Positions 17,763-26,551 of a stretch of 36,770 nt of DNA are shown one piece after another. This stretch comes from Rhodanobacter sp. PCA2 (lineage in GTDB: Bacteria; Pseudomonadota; Gammaproteobacteria; Xanthomonadales; Rhodanobacteraceae). The position numbers were made by a program, and so were the translations under genes. The notes beneath the pieces are model-generated. The model was given only the letters and a program-made list of their open reading frames with translations. It ran no database searches and was not told where the DNA came from. The stretch spans positions 1 through 36,770 of the forward strand of contig NZ_NJIC01000018.1 of NCBI RefSeq assembly GCF_013620825.1, written 5' to 3'. The stretch's first letter is position 1. Every line of letters starts with the position of its first letter.

Positions 17763-18835
17763 ACGTGCTCGATCTCGCGCGGCCGGAAATCCGCGCCCTG
17801 CAGCCGTATTCCTCGGCGCGCATGGAGGCCGGCGGCGGCGAACTGATGCTCAACGCGAACGAATCCTCGTGGGAGCCCACCGGCGACGGCGGCATCGGTT
17901 GCAACCGCTATCCGGAACCGCAGCCGACGGCGCTGGTGGAAGTGCTGGCGCGCTTGTACGGGGTGCGTCGCGAGCAGCTGCTGGCGGGGCGCGGCAGCGA
18001 CGAGGCGATCGACCTGCTGGTGCGTGCGTTCTGCCGCGCCGGGCAGGACGCGATCCTGATCCAGCCGCCCACCTTCGGCATGTACGCGGTAAGCGCGCGC
18101 ATCCAGGACGCCGGCGTGATCGAGGCGCCGCTGCGTCCCGACTTCACGCTGGACGTGGACGCGACGCTGGCCGCGCTCACCCCCGCGGTGAAGCTGGTGT
18201 TCGTCTGCACGCCGAACAACCCCGCGGGCAGCGTGGTGCCGCGCGCCGACATCGAGCGGCTGGCGCAGGCGCTGGCCGGCCGTGCGCTGCTGGTGGTGGA
18301 CGAGGCCTACGTGGAGTTCGCCGACGCGGGCAGCGTGGTCGATCTGCTCGACCGTTACGACAACCTCGCCGTGCTGCGCACCCTGTCCAAGGCCTGGGCG
18401 CTGGCCGGCGCGCGCGTGGGCTGCCTGCTGGCGCATCCGGACGTGGTCGCGCTGCTGCGCCGGATCATGCCGCCGTACCCGTTGCCGCTGCCCAGCGTCA
18501 ACGCGGCCCTGCTCGCGATCTCGGGCTGGGGGCAGGCGAACGCGCGGGCGCACGTCGACATCGTGCGCGCCGAGCGCGCGCGCATGCGTGCGGCGCTGGC
18601 GCGGTTGCCCGGCGTGCGCGCGGTGTTGCCGTCGCAGGCGAATTTCCTGGCCGTGCGCTTCGACGATGCCGGCACCGCATTTCAACGATTGCGCGATGCC
18701 GGCATCGTGGTGCGCGACGTGCGGCGTTATCCGGGCCTGGGCGATGCCTTGCGCATCACCGTGGGCACGCCGGCGGAGAACGAGCGGGTGCTGGCGGCAC
18801 TGGCGTATCCGGCGGCGGCGCGGGGCGTCGCATGA
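17759..18835 (+). CDS. hisC: Histidinol-phosphate aminotransferase
   Basis: A 358-aa fold-type I PLP aminotransferase converting imidazole-acetol phosphate to histidinol phosphate. Conserved features are [47 protein letters not shown] and the PLP-lysine motif [14 protein letters not shown] (Lys211). The start overlaps hisD and the end overlaps hisB, both by ATGA, so translation is coupled. Confidence 0.95.
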   Translation: MNVLDLARPEIRALQPYSSARMEAGGGELMLNANESSWEPTGDGGIGCNRYPEPQPTALVEVLARLYGVRREQLLAGRGSDEAIDLLVRAFCRAGQDAILIQPPTFGMYAVSARIQDAGVIEAPLRPDFTLDVDATLAALTPAVKLVFVCTPNNPAGSVVPRADIERLAQALAGRALLVVDEAYVEFADAGSVVDLLDRYDNLAVLRTLSKAWALAGARVGCLLAHPDVVALLRRIMPPYPLPLPSVNAALLAISGWGQANARAHVDIVRAERARMRAALARLPGVRAVLPSQANFLAVRFDDAGTAFQRLRDAGIVVRDVRRYPGLGDALRITVGTPAENERVLAALAYPAAARGVA

Positions 18836-19899
18836 GCGGTCGCCGGGTGCTGTTCGTCGACCGCGATGGCTGCCTGATCGAGGAACCCGCGAACGAGCAG
18901 ATCGACAGCTACGAAAAGCTGGCCCTGCTGCCGGGCGTGATCGCCGCGCTGCAGCGCTTCGTCGCCGCCGGCTACGAGCTGGTGATGGTGACGAACCAGG
19001 ACGGGCTGGGCACGCCGAGTTTCCCCGAGGCGGATTTCGCCGGCCCGCACGAGCTGCTGCTGCGCATTCTGTCCTCGCAGGGCATCCGCTTCCGCGAGGT
19101 GCTGATCGACCGCAGCTTTCCGCACGAGGGACTGGATACGCGCAAGCCGGGTATAGGCTTGGTGCGCGGCTGGCTCGCCGACGACGGCTGGAGCCGGGCC
19201 GCCTCGGCGATGGTGGGCGACCGCGAGACCGACCTGCGCTTCGCCGCCAACCTGGGCGTGCGCGGTTTCCGGGTCGGGCCGCAAGGCATCGGCTGGGACG
19301 CGGTGGCGCACCAGGTGCTGGATGCGCCGCGCATCGCCGACGTGGTGCGCAACACCAGGGAAACCCGCATCAGCGTGCATGTCGACCTGGACCGTGTCGC
19401 CGAGCCGAAGGCGCGTACCGGCCTGGGCTTCTTCGACCACATGCTGGAGCAGATCGGCAAGCACGGCGGCTTCGCGCTGGAACTGGCCTGCGACGGCGAC
19501 ACCCACATCGACGAGCACCACACCATCGAGGATTGCGGACTGGCGCTGGGCCAGGCGCTGAAGCAGGCGCTGGGCGACAAGCGCGGCATCGGCCGCTACG
19601 GTTTCGTGCTGCCGATGGACGAGAGCGCCGCGGAGGCGCGGCTGGACCTCTCCGGCCGGCCGTATTTCGTGTTCGAGGGCAGCTTCCCGCGCGAGCGCGT
19701 GGGCGAGGTGCCCACCGAACTGGTGCCGCACTTCTTCCGTTCGCTGTGCGAGACGCTGGGCGCGAACCTGCACCTGGCGGTGCGCGGCGACAACGCGCAC
19801 CACATGGTCGAGGCCTGCTTCAAGGTGGTGGCGCGCACGCTGCGCCAGGCGATCCGTCGCGAGGGCGACGAGTTGCCCAGCACCAAGGGGACGCTTTGA
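18832..19899 (+). CDS. hisB: Bifunctional histidinol-phosphatase / imidazoleglycerol-phosphate dehydratase
   Basis: A 355-aa fusion. Residues ~1-165 are the HAD-type histidinol phosphatase (FVDRDGCL with nucleophile Asp10 and acid Asp12; [26 protein letters not shown]). Residues ~170-355 are the dehydratase, with metal-binding [31 protein letters not shown] and [18 protein letters not shown]. The zinc-binding cysteines of E. coli HisB-N are absent ([13 protein letters not shown]), as I recall also for Xanthomonas HisB. It catalyses two non-consecutive steps. It overlaps hisC (ATGA) and hisH (TGATG). Confidence 0.95.
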   Translation: MSGRRVLFVDRDGCLIEEPANEQIDSYEKLALLPGVIAALQRFVAAGYELVMVTNQDGLGTPSFPEADFAGPHELLLRILSSQGIRFREVLIDRSFPHEGLDTRKPGIGLVRGWLADDGWSRAASAMVGDRETDLRFAANLGVRGFRVGPQGIGWDAVAHQVLDAPRIADVVRNTRETRISVHVDLDRVAEPKARTGLGFFDHMLEQIGKHGGFALELACDGDTHIDEHHTIEDCGLALGQALKQALGDKRGIGRYGFVLPMDESAAEARLDLSGRPYFVFEGSFPRERVGEVPTELVPHFFRSLCETLGANLHLAVRGDNAHHMVEACFKVVARTLRQAIRREGDELPSTKGTL

Positions 19900-20489
19900 T
19901 GAGCGTGGTGCTGGTCGATGCGGGCGGCACCAACATCGGTTCGGTGCGCTACGCCTTGCAGCGCCTGGGCGCGGATGCGGCGCTGACCTCGGACGCCGCC
20001 GCGATCCGCGCGGCCGACAAGGTGATCCTGCCCGGCGTGGGCGCGGCGGGGCCGGGCATGGCGCGGCTGCGCGAGCTGGGCCTCGTCGAACTGATGCGCT
20101 CGCTGACCCAGCCGGTGCTGGGCGTCTGCCTGGGCATGCAATTGCTCTGCGCGCATTCGGAGGAAGGCGATACCGAGTGCCTGGGCCTGATTCCGGCCAA
20201 GGTGCGCCGCTTCGCCGAGCATCCCGGCCTGCGCGTGCCGCACATGGGCTGGAATGGACTTTCCGTGCAGCACGAACATCCGCTGCTGGCCGGGCTGGAC
20301 GAGGGCGAGCAGGCGTACTTCGTGCACAGCTATGCGGTGCCCGTGGGCGAGTGGACGCTGGCCACCGCGGAGCACGGCGAAGCGTTTTCCGCCATGGTCG
20401 CGCGCGGCAATTTCCACGGCATGCAATTCCACCCCGAGCGTTCCGCCGCCGTCGGCGCGAAGCTCCTCAAGAACTTCCTCGAACTATGA
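19899..20489 (+). CDS. hisH: Imidazole glycerol phosphate synthase glutaminase subunit
   Basis: A 196-aa class I glutamine amidotransferase supplying ammonia to HisF. The catalytic triad is visible: Cys77 in LGVCLGMQ, His178 and Glu180 in [16 protein letters not shown] is the conserved interface block. Its start shares the A of the hisB stop, and its stop overlaps hisA (ATGA). Confidence 0.95.
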   Translation: MSVVLVDAGGTNIGSVRYALQRLGADAALTSDAAAIRAADKVILPGVGAAGPGMARLRELGLVELMRSLTQPVLGVCLGMQLLCAHSEEGDTECLGLIPAKVRRFAEHPGLRVPHMGWNGLSVQHEHPLLAGLDEGEQAYFVHSYAVPVGEWTLATAEHGEAFSAMVARGNFHGMQFHPERSAAVGAKLLKNFLEL

Positions 20490-21214
20490 CGTTCACGGTC
20501 ATTCCCGCCATCGACCTGCGCGAAGGCCGCGTGGTGCGCCTGAAGCAGGGCGACTACGCGCAGCAGACCACGTATTCCGACGATCCGCGCGCCGTGGCGC
20601 AACGCTACGCCGAGGCCGGCGCGCGCTGGCTGCATCTGGTCGATCTCGACGGAGCGCGTTCCGGCACCCTGGACAACCTCGCCGTGATCGAGGCCATCGC
20701 GAAAGACGGCATGCAGGTGCAGGCCGGCGGCGGCGTGCGCGAGGATGCCGACCTGCGCCGGCTGTTCGATGCCGGCGTCAGCCGCGTGGTGGTGGGCAGC
20801 GTGGCGATCCGCGACCCCGAACGCGTGGCCGGCTGGCTGCGCGAGCATGGCGCCGAACAGCTCACGCTGGCGCTCGATACCCGCCGCAACGATGGGCGAT
20901 GGAGCCTGCCCAGCGCGGGCTGGACGGAAACCGAGGCGCGCACGCTGGACGAACTGGCGCCCTGGTATGCCGCGCAGGGTGCGCGGCACCTGTTGTGCAC
21001 CGACATCGACCGCGACGGCATGCTCGCCGGCTTCAACCTCGAGCTCTACCGGCACCTTGCCGATACCGTGCCCGCGCTGGCGGTGCAGGCGTCCGGCGGC
21101 GTGCGTTCGCTGGACGACATCCGTGCCGCCCGCGAGGCCGGCGCGCGCGGCGTGATCCTTGGGCGTGCCCTGCTCGAGGGGCGCTTCACCGTGGCGGAGG
21201 CGCTCGCATGCTGA
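20486..21214 (+). CDS. hisA: ProFAR isomerase (phosphoribosylformimino-AICAR ribotide isomerase)
   Basis: A 242-aa (beta-alpha)8 enzyme that opens the ribose ring of ProFAR to give [20 protein letters not shown] carries the N-terminal catalytic Asp10; [14 protein letters not shown] carries the second, Asp131. [12 protein letters not shown] and [12 protein letters not shown] are the two phosphate-binding loops, reflecting the half-barrel duplication shared with HisF. The last 7 nt overlap hisF. Confidence 0.95.
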   Translation: MTFTVIPAIDLREGRVVRLKQGDYAQQTTYSDDPRAVAQRYAEAGARWLHLVDLDGARSGTLDNLAVIEAIAKDGMQVQAGGGVREDADLRRLFDAGVSRVVVGSVAIRDPERVAGWLREHGAEQLTLALDTRRNDGRWSLPSAGWTETEARTLDELAPWYAAQGARHLLCTDIDRDGMLAGFNLELYRHLADTVPALAVQASGGVRSLDDIRAAREAGARGVILGRALLEGRFTVAEALAC

Positions 21215-21996
21215 GCCGGCGCATCATTCCCTGCCTGGACGTGCGCGATGGACAGGTGGTCAAGGGCGTGCGCTTCCGCGACCACGTGGCCATGGGCGGC
21301 ATCGTGGATCTCGCGCTGCGCTACCGCGACGAAGGCGCCGACGAGCTGGTGTTCTACGACATCACCGCCAGCCCCGAGGGGCGCAGCGTGGACCGCGGCT
21401 GGGTGGAGAAGGTGGCGCGGGTGATCGACATCCCGTTCTGCGTGGCCGGCGGCATCCGTTCGGTGGACGAGGCGCGCGCGGTACTGCACGCCGGCGCGGA
21501 CAAGGTGTCGGTGAACTCGCCGGCGCTGGAACGGCCGGAGCTGGTCGACGAACTGGCCGCCGCGTTCGGCGTGCAATGCGTGGTGGTGGGCGTGGATTCG
21601 CTGCGCGACGCCGACGGCGAGTGGCGCGTGCGCCAGTACACCGGCGACCCGTCGAAGACGCGCGCGCTGCCGCGCCGCACGCTGGACTGGGTGATCGAGG
21701 CGCAGCGGCGCGGCGCCGGCGAGATCGTGCTCAACTGCATGGGCAGCGATGGCGTGCGCCGGGGTTACGACCTGGCGCAGCTGGAGGTGGTGCGCGCGGT
21801 CTGCCAGGTGCCGCTGATCGCTTCCGGCGGCGCGGGCACGCCCGAACACTTCCGCGACGCCTTCGCCGAGGCCGACGTGGATGGCGCGCTGGCGGCCAGC
21901 GTGTTCCACTCCGGCGTGATCGCGATTCCAGCGCTGAAGCACTACCTGCAGGCGCAGGGCGTGCAGGTACGTATCTCCTTACTAAGGATGGACTGA
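21208..21996 (+). CDS. hisF: Imidazole glycerol phosphate synthase cyclase subunit
   Basis: A 262-aa (beta-alpha)8 cyclase partner of HisH. Catalytic residues Asp11 ([15 protein letters not shown]) and Asp130 ([13 protein letters not shown]) are present, with [13 protein letters not shown] and [13 protein letters not shown] as phosphate loops. The C-terminus departs from the family after QGVQVR: the final ISLLRMD includes RMD and the stop codon encoded by the terminal inverted repeat of a MITE-like element (from 21985). The insertion has therefore rewritten the last few residues without harming the core. hisIE is separated by 231 bp. Confidence 0.95.
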   Translation: MLSRRIIPCLDVRDGQVVKGVRFRDHVAMGGIVDLALRYRDEGADELVFYDITASPEGRSVDRGWVEKVARVIDIPFCVAGGIRSVDEARAVLHAGADKVSVNSPALERPELVDELAAAFGVQCVVVGVDSLRDADGEWRVRQYTGDPSKTRALPRRTLDWVIEAQRRGAGEIVLNCMGSDGVRRGYDLAQLEVVRAVCQVPLIASGGAGTPEHFRDAFAEADVDGALAASVFHSGVIAIPALKHYLQAQGVQVRISLLRMD

Positions 21997-22141
21997 TTTT
22001 GCTCGTCATCCCAGCGAAGGCTGGAGGCGCTTCACAACAGCGAAGCTGGTCATCCAGCGCCTGTAAAACACGGAACACAAGGGCACTGGATTCCTGCTTC
22101 CGCAGGAATGACGAGCAGGCAGTCGATTAATCAGTCCTTCC
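21986..22141. repeat. MITE-like inverted-repeat element, copy 2, between hisF and hisIE
   Basis: About 156 bp, opposite in orientation to the copy at 2638-2783. The outer repeat GGATGGACTG (21986-21995) is inverted at 22132-22141; inner arms begin GCTCGTCATC (22001) and end GGAATGACGAGC (22116). The reverse complement aligns along its whole length with copy 1. A CTAA flanks both sides (21982-21985 and 22142-22145), a possible 4-bp target duplication. It lies inside the his operon and encodes the last codons of hisF. Confidence 0.85.
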
Positions 22142-22146
22142 CTAAC

Positions 22147-22176
22147 CCGTCATTCCAGCGAAAGTCGGAATGACGG
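22147..22176. repeat. Short REP-like hairpin upstream of hisIE
   Basis: CCGTCATTCC (22147-22156) is exactly inverted as GGAATGACGG (22167-22176). The arm sequence is the inner arm of the nearby MITE-like element, so this looks like a solo or decayed relative. It lies 51 bp before hisIE and could affect mRNA stability or translation. Confidence 0.6.
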
Positions 22177-22227
22177 AAAAGCAAACTACATCGCATGCAG
22201 CGATGCATGCTGGCAGCAGGTATCCCG

Positions 22228-22851
22228 ATGACCGATTCCAACACCGATCTTTCCCGCCTGGACTGGGCCAAGGGCGGCGGCCTGCTCCCCGTCGTGGTGC
22301 AGCACTGGCTGACGGGCGAGGTGCTGATGCTGGGCTACATGAACGCCGAGGCGCTGGCGGCCACGCAGGCCGCGGGCAAGGTCACGTTCTGGAGCCGCAG
22401 CAAGCAGCGGCTGTGGATGAAGGGCGAAAGCTCAGGCCACGTGCTGGCGCTGAAATCCATCCGCGTCGACTGCGATGCCGACACCCTGCTGGTGCTGGCC
22501 GAGCCGCACGGTCCGACCTGCCACCTGGGCACCTCAAGTTGTTTCGGCACGGACGCGCGTCCGCCGCTGGGCTTTCTCGCCCAGCTCGATGCGCTGGTGG
22601 CGCAGCGCCACGCCGAGCGTCCGCAGGGCAGCTACACCACGAAGCTGTTCGAGGCCGGCACGCGCCGCATTGCGCAGAAGGTGGGCGAGGAGGGCGTGGA
22701 AAGCGCGCTCGCCGCCGTGGCGCAGGGCGACGTGGAATTGCTGGGCGAGGCGGCCGACCTGGTGTTCCACCTCACCGTGCTGTTGCGCGCCCGCGGGCTT
22801 TCGCTGGCCGATGCCGTGGCCGTGCTGGCGCAACGGCACGCCGAACGCTGA
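22228..22851 (+). CDS. hisI: Bifunctional phosphoribosyl-AMP cyclohydrolase / phosphoribosyl-ATP pyrophosphatase
   Basis: A 207-aa HisIE fusion catalysing the second and third steps of histidine synthesis. Residues ~1-115 are the cyclohydrolase with GYMNAEAL, FWSRSKQRLWMKGESSGH, DCDADTLLVL and the zinc motif GPTCHLGTSSCF. Residues ~125-207 are the pyrophosphatase with SYTTKLFEAGTRRIAQKVGE and EAADLVFHLTVLL. The ATG at 22228 is chosen over an in-frame ATG at 22195 because the family N-terminus fits and an AGCAGG site lies just upstream. It is the last his gene; 9 bp separate it from the convergent C13 peptidase. Confidence 0.95.
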   Translation: MTDSNTDLSRLDWAKGGGLLPVVVQHWLTGEVLMLGYMNAEALAATQAAGKVTFWSRSKQRLWMKGESSGHVLALKSIRVDCDADTLLVLAEPHGPTCHLGTSSCFGTDARPPLGFLAQLDALVAQRHAERPQGSYTTKLFEAGTRRIAQKVGEEGVESALAAVAQGDVELLGEAADLVFHLTVLLRARGLSLADAVAVLAQRHAER

Positions 22852-22860
22852 GCGCGGGTT

Positions 22861-23895
22861 TCAGTACGTTGCCGCCGCGACGCTGGCGGCGGGCACGGGT
22901 GCGGCCGGCGTGAACGGCACGCCCGGTCCGGGCGTGATGCCCTTGCGCCAGGCCGCGAGCTGGGCCTCGATGCCCTTGCCGACGTAGCTTTGCGGCTCCG
23001 AGGGCGTGAGTTTGTCCTGGCGCTCCCATTGGGCAATTTCCGTCTTGGCCTGGGCGAAGGCGTCCACGAAGTTGTCGCTGCGGCTCAGCGCGTCGACCAG
23101 CCATGCATGGCCGAAATAGGTGATCTCCGACTCGCTGCCGCAGCCGAAGGAGCTGCGGTCGCTGCGCGCGGCGGTGAGCACCAGGGTGCCGTCGCCGGCC
23201 AGCGGCGGGATGAAGCCGCCGGAGTAGCAGGCGTTGACCACCACCACCTTCCACTTGAACGGATGCTCCTTGAGGATGTCGGCCAGGTCCTGCGCGCCGA
23301 TCTGGTCCAGCGGCAGCGGGTCCATGTCCACCAGCAACTCGTGGTCCTCGCTGCCGTGGGTGGCCATGTACAGCACCAGGATGTCCTCGGGCTGCATCGC
23401 CTTGGCGAGGCCGTCCAGCGCACCTTCCAGGTTGCTCCAGCTGGCCAGCGGGCGCGTGGCCAGCGAGGCGGGATGGTTTTCCAGCACCAGCGCGTGGGCG
23501 CTGGCGCCGAAGCGCTGGCGGAACATCCTGGCCGCGTATTCCGTCTCGTTGCGGAACACGTCCTCGCCGCCGTCGCCGGCGAACGCGAGCAGGTAGAGGT
23601 TGGGCTTGCCGGGCTGGCGCGGGCCCAGCTGCGCCAGCGCGTCCCGCAGCATCCGCGGCTGCGCGTACAGCACCTGCTCCGGCGTGGGGCCGTGGTCCGG
23701 CCAGCGTGGATTGCCCCCGTCCGGGTCCTCGCTGTCGCTTTCGCCGGCGGTGCCGGTTGCCGCGGCGGCGGTGCCCGCGGTCGCCGGCGCCGGCGTGTCC
23801 GTGACGGGGGCCGGGGTTGGCGCGCGATCAGGCAGCCACAGCATCAGCAACACGCCGGCGGCAAAGGCGAGCAGGGCAGTGAGGATGGTGCGCAT
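22861..23895 (-). CDS. Legumain-like C13-family cysteine peptidase, membrane-anchored
   Basis: A 344-aa protein of the caspase/legumain clan. Residues 1-20 are a signal or signal-anchor (ILTALLAFAAGVLLMLWLP), followed by a 45-residue Ala/Pro/Thr linker. The catalytic domain (about 97-300) has LLAFAGDGGEDVFRNE, the catalytic His180 in LVLYMATHGSEDH, and the catalytic Cys223 in VVVNACYSGGF. These dyad motifs define peptidase family C13. It should face the periplasm. It lies 18 bp after mtnC on the same strand and may share the methionine-salvage transcript. Substrate and role in bacteria of this group are unknown to me. Confidence 0.85.
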   Translation of the reverse strand: MRTILTALLAFAAGVLLMLWLPDRAPTPAPVTDTPAPATAGTAAAATGTAGESDSEDPDGGNPRWPDHGPTPEQVLYAQPRMLRDALAQLGPRQPGKPNLYLLAFAGDGGEDVFRNETEYAARMFRQRFGASAHALVLENHPASLATRPLASWSNLEGALDGLAKAMQPEDILVLYMATHGSEDHELLVDMDPLPLDQIGAQDLADILKEHPFKWKVVVVNACYSGGFIPPLAGDGTLVLTAARSDRSSFGCGSESEITYFGHAWLVDALSRSDNFVDAFAQAKTEIAQWERQDKLTPSEPQSYVGKGIEAQLAAWRKGITPGPGVPFTPAAPVPAASVAAATY

Positions 23896-23913
23896 GCGTG
23901 GGCTCGGTTGGGC

Positions 23914-24600
23914 TCAGGGCGTGACGGCGTCGAAGTCGGCGTAGACCGGGTGGCGCGGCTGCGCCGGCGGCGCCTGCGGCGGCCGCAGCAGCCAGCCGGT
24001 GCGCAGACCCGCGGCCTGCGCGGCATCCAGCTCCTCGACGATGTCGGACAGGAACAGGATGTGTCCGGGCTGCTCGCCTATCGCCGCGGCGATCTTTCCG
24101 TAGGAAGCCGGCTCGCGCTTGGGGCCGGTTTCAGTGTCGAAATAGCCGGCAAACAGCGGCGTGAGGTCGCCCGCCTCGCTGTAGCCGAAGAACAGCTGCT
24201 GCGCCGGCACCGAGCCGGAGGAATACACGTACAGCCGCAGGCCCTCGGCGCGCCAGGCGCGCAGCCGCGCCGCCACTTCCGGGTAGAGATGGGCGCGATA
24301 GTCGCCGGCCTCGTAGCCCTCCCGCCAGATCATGCCCTGCAGCGCCTTCAGCGCGGTGGACTTGCGGTCCTCGTCGATCCAGCGCAGCAGCAGTTCCATC
24401 ACTTCCTGCCGGCTGGCCTCGATGTAGCCCGCCTCCTTCGCGGCCTCGTGCAACCAGTGCTGCAGCTCGGGCCGGTCGGCATGCGTCTCGACGAAGGCGG
24501 GCAGGTGCTTGCGCGCGTACGGGAACAGCACGTCCTTGACGAAGCTGATCGAGCTGGTGGTGCCTTCGATATCGGTGACGATCGCACGAATTTCGGGCAT
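23914..24600 (-). CDS. mtnC: Acireductone synthase (enolase-phosphatase E1)
   Basis: A 228-aa HAD-family enzyme which enolises and dephosphorylates diketo-5-methylthiopentyl-1-phosphate to acireductone. Motif I is IVTDIEGTTSSISFV (Asp10, Glu12), the mtnC signature; YSSGSVPAQQLFFGYS and ETGPKREPASY are the other conserved blocks, and LSDIVEELDAAQAAG is HAD motif IV. The start at 24600 begins the conserved sequence. It lies 174 bp downstream of mtnD, the product of which uses acireductone. Confidence 0.95.
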   Translation of the reverse strand: MPEIRAIVTDIEGTTSSISFVKDVLFPYARKHLPAFVETHADRPELQHWLHEAAKEAGYIEASRQEVMELLLRWIDEDRKSTALKALQGMIWREGYEAGDYRAHLYPEVAARLRAWRAEGLRLYVYSSGSVPAQQLFFGYSEAGDLTPLFAGYFDTETGPKREPASYGKIAAAIGEQPGHILFLSDIVEELDAAQAAGLRTGWLLRPPQAPPAQPRHPVYADFDAVTP

Positions 24601-24774
24601 GGCCGTGGACTGCGGTGAAGGGCTGGCCAGTTTACCCTGCCTTCCTTTCATCCCCGTTCCTCCCCGAGCAGGCGTCCATCGGGCCGGTGCGGAGGCTGCC
24701 TGGAGCAGTCCCCATGCCGTCGATCCGTCCGCCCTGTCCCTGTTCCGGGGAGGGAGGGCGGCAACGCGAAGCGG

Positions 24775-25335
24775 TCAGCGCGCGACGGCCAGCGGCTCCA
24801 TGCGCGGGAAGCCCTGCGCGATGTCGCTGCCGGTGAAGTTCGCCACCCAGCCTTCCTTGTTGGTGAACAGGCGGATCGCCACGAAGTAGGGCGCCTCGCT
24901 CATGTCGAACCAGTGGCGGGTGCCGTCGGGCACGCCGATCAGGTCGCCCGCCTCGCACAGCACGTCGTAGACCATGCCGTCGAGGTGCAGGGTGAACTGG
25001 CCGGCGCCGGCCACGAAGAAGCGCACCTCGTCCTCGCTGTGGGTGTGCTCGCCGAGGAATTTCTGGCGCAGCGCGGCGCGGTCCGGGTGGTCGGGCTTCA
25101 GGCTGATCACGTCCACCGCCTGGTAGCCCTGCTCGCGCATCAGGCGATCGATGTCGCCGCGGTAGGCGGCGATCACCTCGTCCTGGCTGGCGCCGGGGGC
25201 GATCGGCTGGTTCGCGTCCCAGCGTTCGAAGCGCACGCCCAGCTTGTCCAGTTCGCGGGCGATCTCCGCGTGCCCGGTGTGGGTGGACAGCGGCGCTTCG
25301 GGGCGGTGTTCGTCGTAGATGCGCAGACGGCTCAT
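24775..25335 (-). CDS. mtnD: Acireductone dioxygenase
   Basis: A 186-aa cupin that oxidises acireductone; with Fe it yields the methionine precursor KMTB, with Ni an off-pathway product. The metal ligands are visible: His97, His99 and Glu103 in [14 protein letters not shown], and His141 in DGTRHWFD. The start codon overlaps the mtnB stop (ATGA, 25332-25335), so the two are translationally coupled. Confidence 0.95.
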   Translation of the reverse strand: MSRLRIYDEHRPEAPLSTHTGHAEIARELDKLGVRFERWDANQPIAPGASQDEVIAAYRGDIDRLMREQGYQAVDVISLKPDHPDRAALRQKFLGEHTHSEDEVRFFVAGAGQFTLHLDGMVYDVLCEAGDLIGVPDGTRHWFDMSEAPYFVAIRLFTNKEGWVANFTGSDIAQGFPRMEPLAVAR

Positions 25336-25979
25336 GCGGAAAACCTCCTCAGGTCGAGTTCGCAGCCCAGCAGGAATTCCAGCGCCTCCAGATGGCGGCG
25401 CGCCTCGGGCATGTCGCGGCCCCAGGTGTAGATGCCGTGCCCGTCGATCAGATAGGCGGCGAGTGGCTTGCCGGCATCCAGCCAGTCGTCCACCCGCGCG
25501 ACCAGCTCGGGCATGTGCTGGGTGTTGGGAAATACCGGAATCTCCAGCACGCTTTCGTGCGTGGTGTGGCCGGCGATGGCCTTCTGCAGTTCCCAGCCTT
25601 CCAGGCGCAGCACGCCAGCCTGCGCGAACAGCCGCGAGGCCACGCTCTGCGTGCGCGAGTGGGTGTGCAGCACGGCCTGCATTTCCGGCCAGCGGCGATA
25701 GACCTGGGTATGCAGCGCGGTCTCCGCGCTGGGGCGGGCGTCGGTGCCCACGGCGTGGCCCTGCATGTCCACCAGCATGATGTCGTCGCGGCCCAGCTTG
25801 CCCTTGTCGCGGCCGGAGACGGTGATCGCGGCGTGGTCGGCGTCCACGCGCATGGAGAAGTTGCTGCTGGTGGCGGGCGTCCAGCCGGCGAGCGCCAGCT
25901 CGCGCGCGGCGTCGGCGATGGCGTCGGCGCGCGCGGCGAACAGGGGTGCCGGAATCGTGTGCGGGAGTTTCTGGTGCAT
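25332..25979 (-). CDS. mtnB: Methylthioribulose-1-phosphate dehydratase
   Basis: A 215-aa class II aldolase-fold enzyme of the methionine salvage pathway. [22 protein letters not shown] and the zinc ligands His105 and His107 (VLHTHSRT) with His181 ([10 protein letters not shown]) are present; Glu86 (SAETALH) is the likely catalytic acid. The start at 25979 is preferred because the frame upstream reads through the promoter; TATATT on the minus strand (26007-26012) is a -10 candidate. mtnB, mtnD and mtnC are together, but mtnA and the phosphorylase are not in the window. Confidence 0.93.
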   Translation of the reverse strand: MHQKLPHTIPAPLFAARADAIADAARELALAGWTPATSSNFSMRVDADHAAITVSGRDKGKLGRDDIMLVDMQGHAVGTDARPSAETALHTQVYRRWPEMQAVLHTHSRTQSVASRLFAQAGVLRLEGWELQKAIAGHTTHESVLEIPVFPNTQHMPELVARVDDWLDAGKPLAAYLIDGHGIYTWGRDMPEARRHLEALEFLLGCELDLRRFSA

Positions 25980-26158
25980 GTCGAATGGACGTCCAAACGG
26001 AGGCCGAATATAGCATGCGTCGCGGCGGCGCTTTCCGGGAATGCGATCCATTCTCGCAAGTCAGGAGGTGTCGCGCCAAACGCGCTAATATCTTGCAATT
26101 GTCTTCACCCATCCCGCCGCTTGTTGCGCCGGATTTTTCACAGACGGAGGTTTTGCCC

Positions 26159-26491
26159 ATGTCGAACGAAAAAGAGCTCGAATCGCGTCGCCGTTTCCTC
26201 AAGGTGGCTGCCGGAAGCACGGCGGCCGCGGTAGTGATGGGCGGTCTGCCGCGTTTCGCGCACGCCGCCGACCTGCCGCACGTGACCGATGCGGACCCGA
26301 CCGCGAAGGCGCTCGCCTATGTCGAGGATGCCGGCAAGTCCACCAATCCGAAGCGCAAGCCGGGCGACGACTGCGCGAACTGCCAGTTCTACTCGGGTGG
26401 CGCCAGCGGCTACGGTCCGTGCGCGCTGTTCCCGGGCAAGTCGGTCGCCGCGAAGGGCTGGTGCGTGTCGCATTCGCCCAAGGCGGGCTGA
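26159..26491 (+). CDS. High-potential iron-sulfur protein (HiPIP), Tat-exported
   Basis: A 110-aa precursor. The N-terminus carries a twin-arginine signal (ESRRRFLKVAAG, residues 8-19), a hydrophobic core and an AHA cleavage site near residue 36. The mature ~74-aa protein has the four [4Fe-4S] cysteines Cys72, Cys75, Cys88 and Cys102 in DDCANCQFYSG, GPCALFPG and GWCVSH, the HiPIP signature. It is a small periplasmic electron carrier; its partner is unknown. A good GGAGG site (26146-26150) precedes the ATG, and TAATAT (26086-26091) is a -10 candidate. It is divergent from mtnB and ends in its own terminator. Confidence 0.92.
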   Translation: MSNEKELESRRRFLKVAAGSTAAAVVMGGLPRFAHAADLPHVTDADPTAKALAYVEDAGKSTNPKRKPGDDCANCQFYSGGASGYGPCALFPGKSVAAKGWCVSHSPKAG

Positions 26492-26522
26492 GCGCGCAGC
26501 GCCATCGCCATCGAGGCAGGGG

Positions 26523-26551
26523 AAAAGGCCGGCACGGGTTGCCGGCCTTTT
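26523..26551 (+). terminator. Rho-independent terminator after the HiPIP gene
   Basis: AAAAGGCCGGC (26523-26533) pairs with GCCGGCCTTTT (26541-26551) around a 7-nt loop. The A and T runs on both sides would let it work in either direction. Confidence 0.9.

Noticed and set aside
15216-22851. The histidine operon as horizontally acquired
   Set aside because: Base composition, codon use and gene order match the surroundings and the order expected in this lineage; only the small repeat at 21986-22176 looks inserted.
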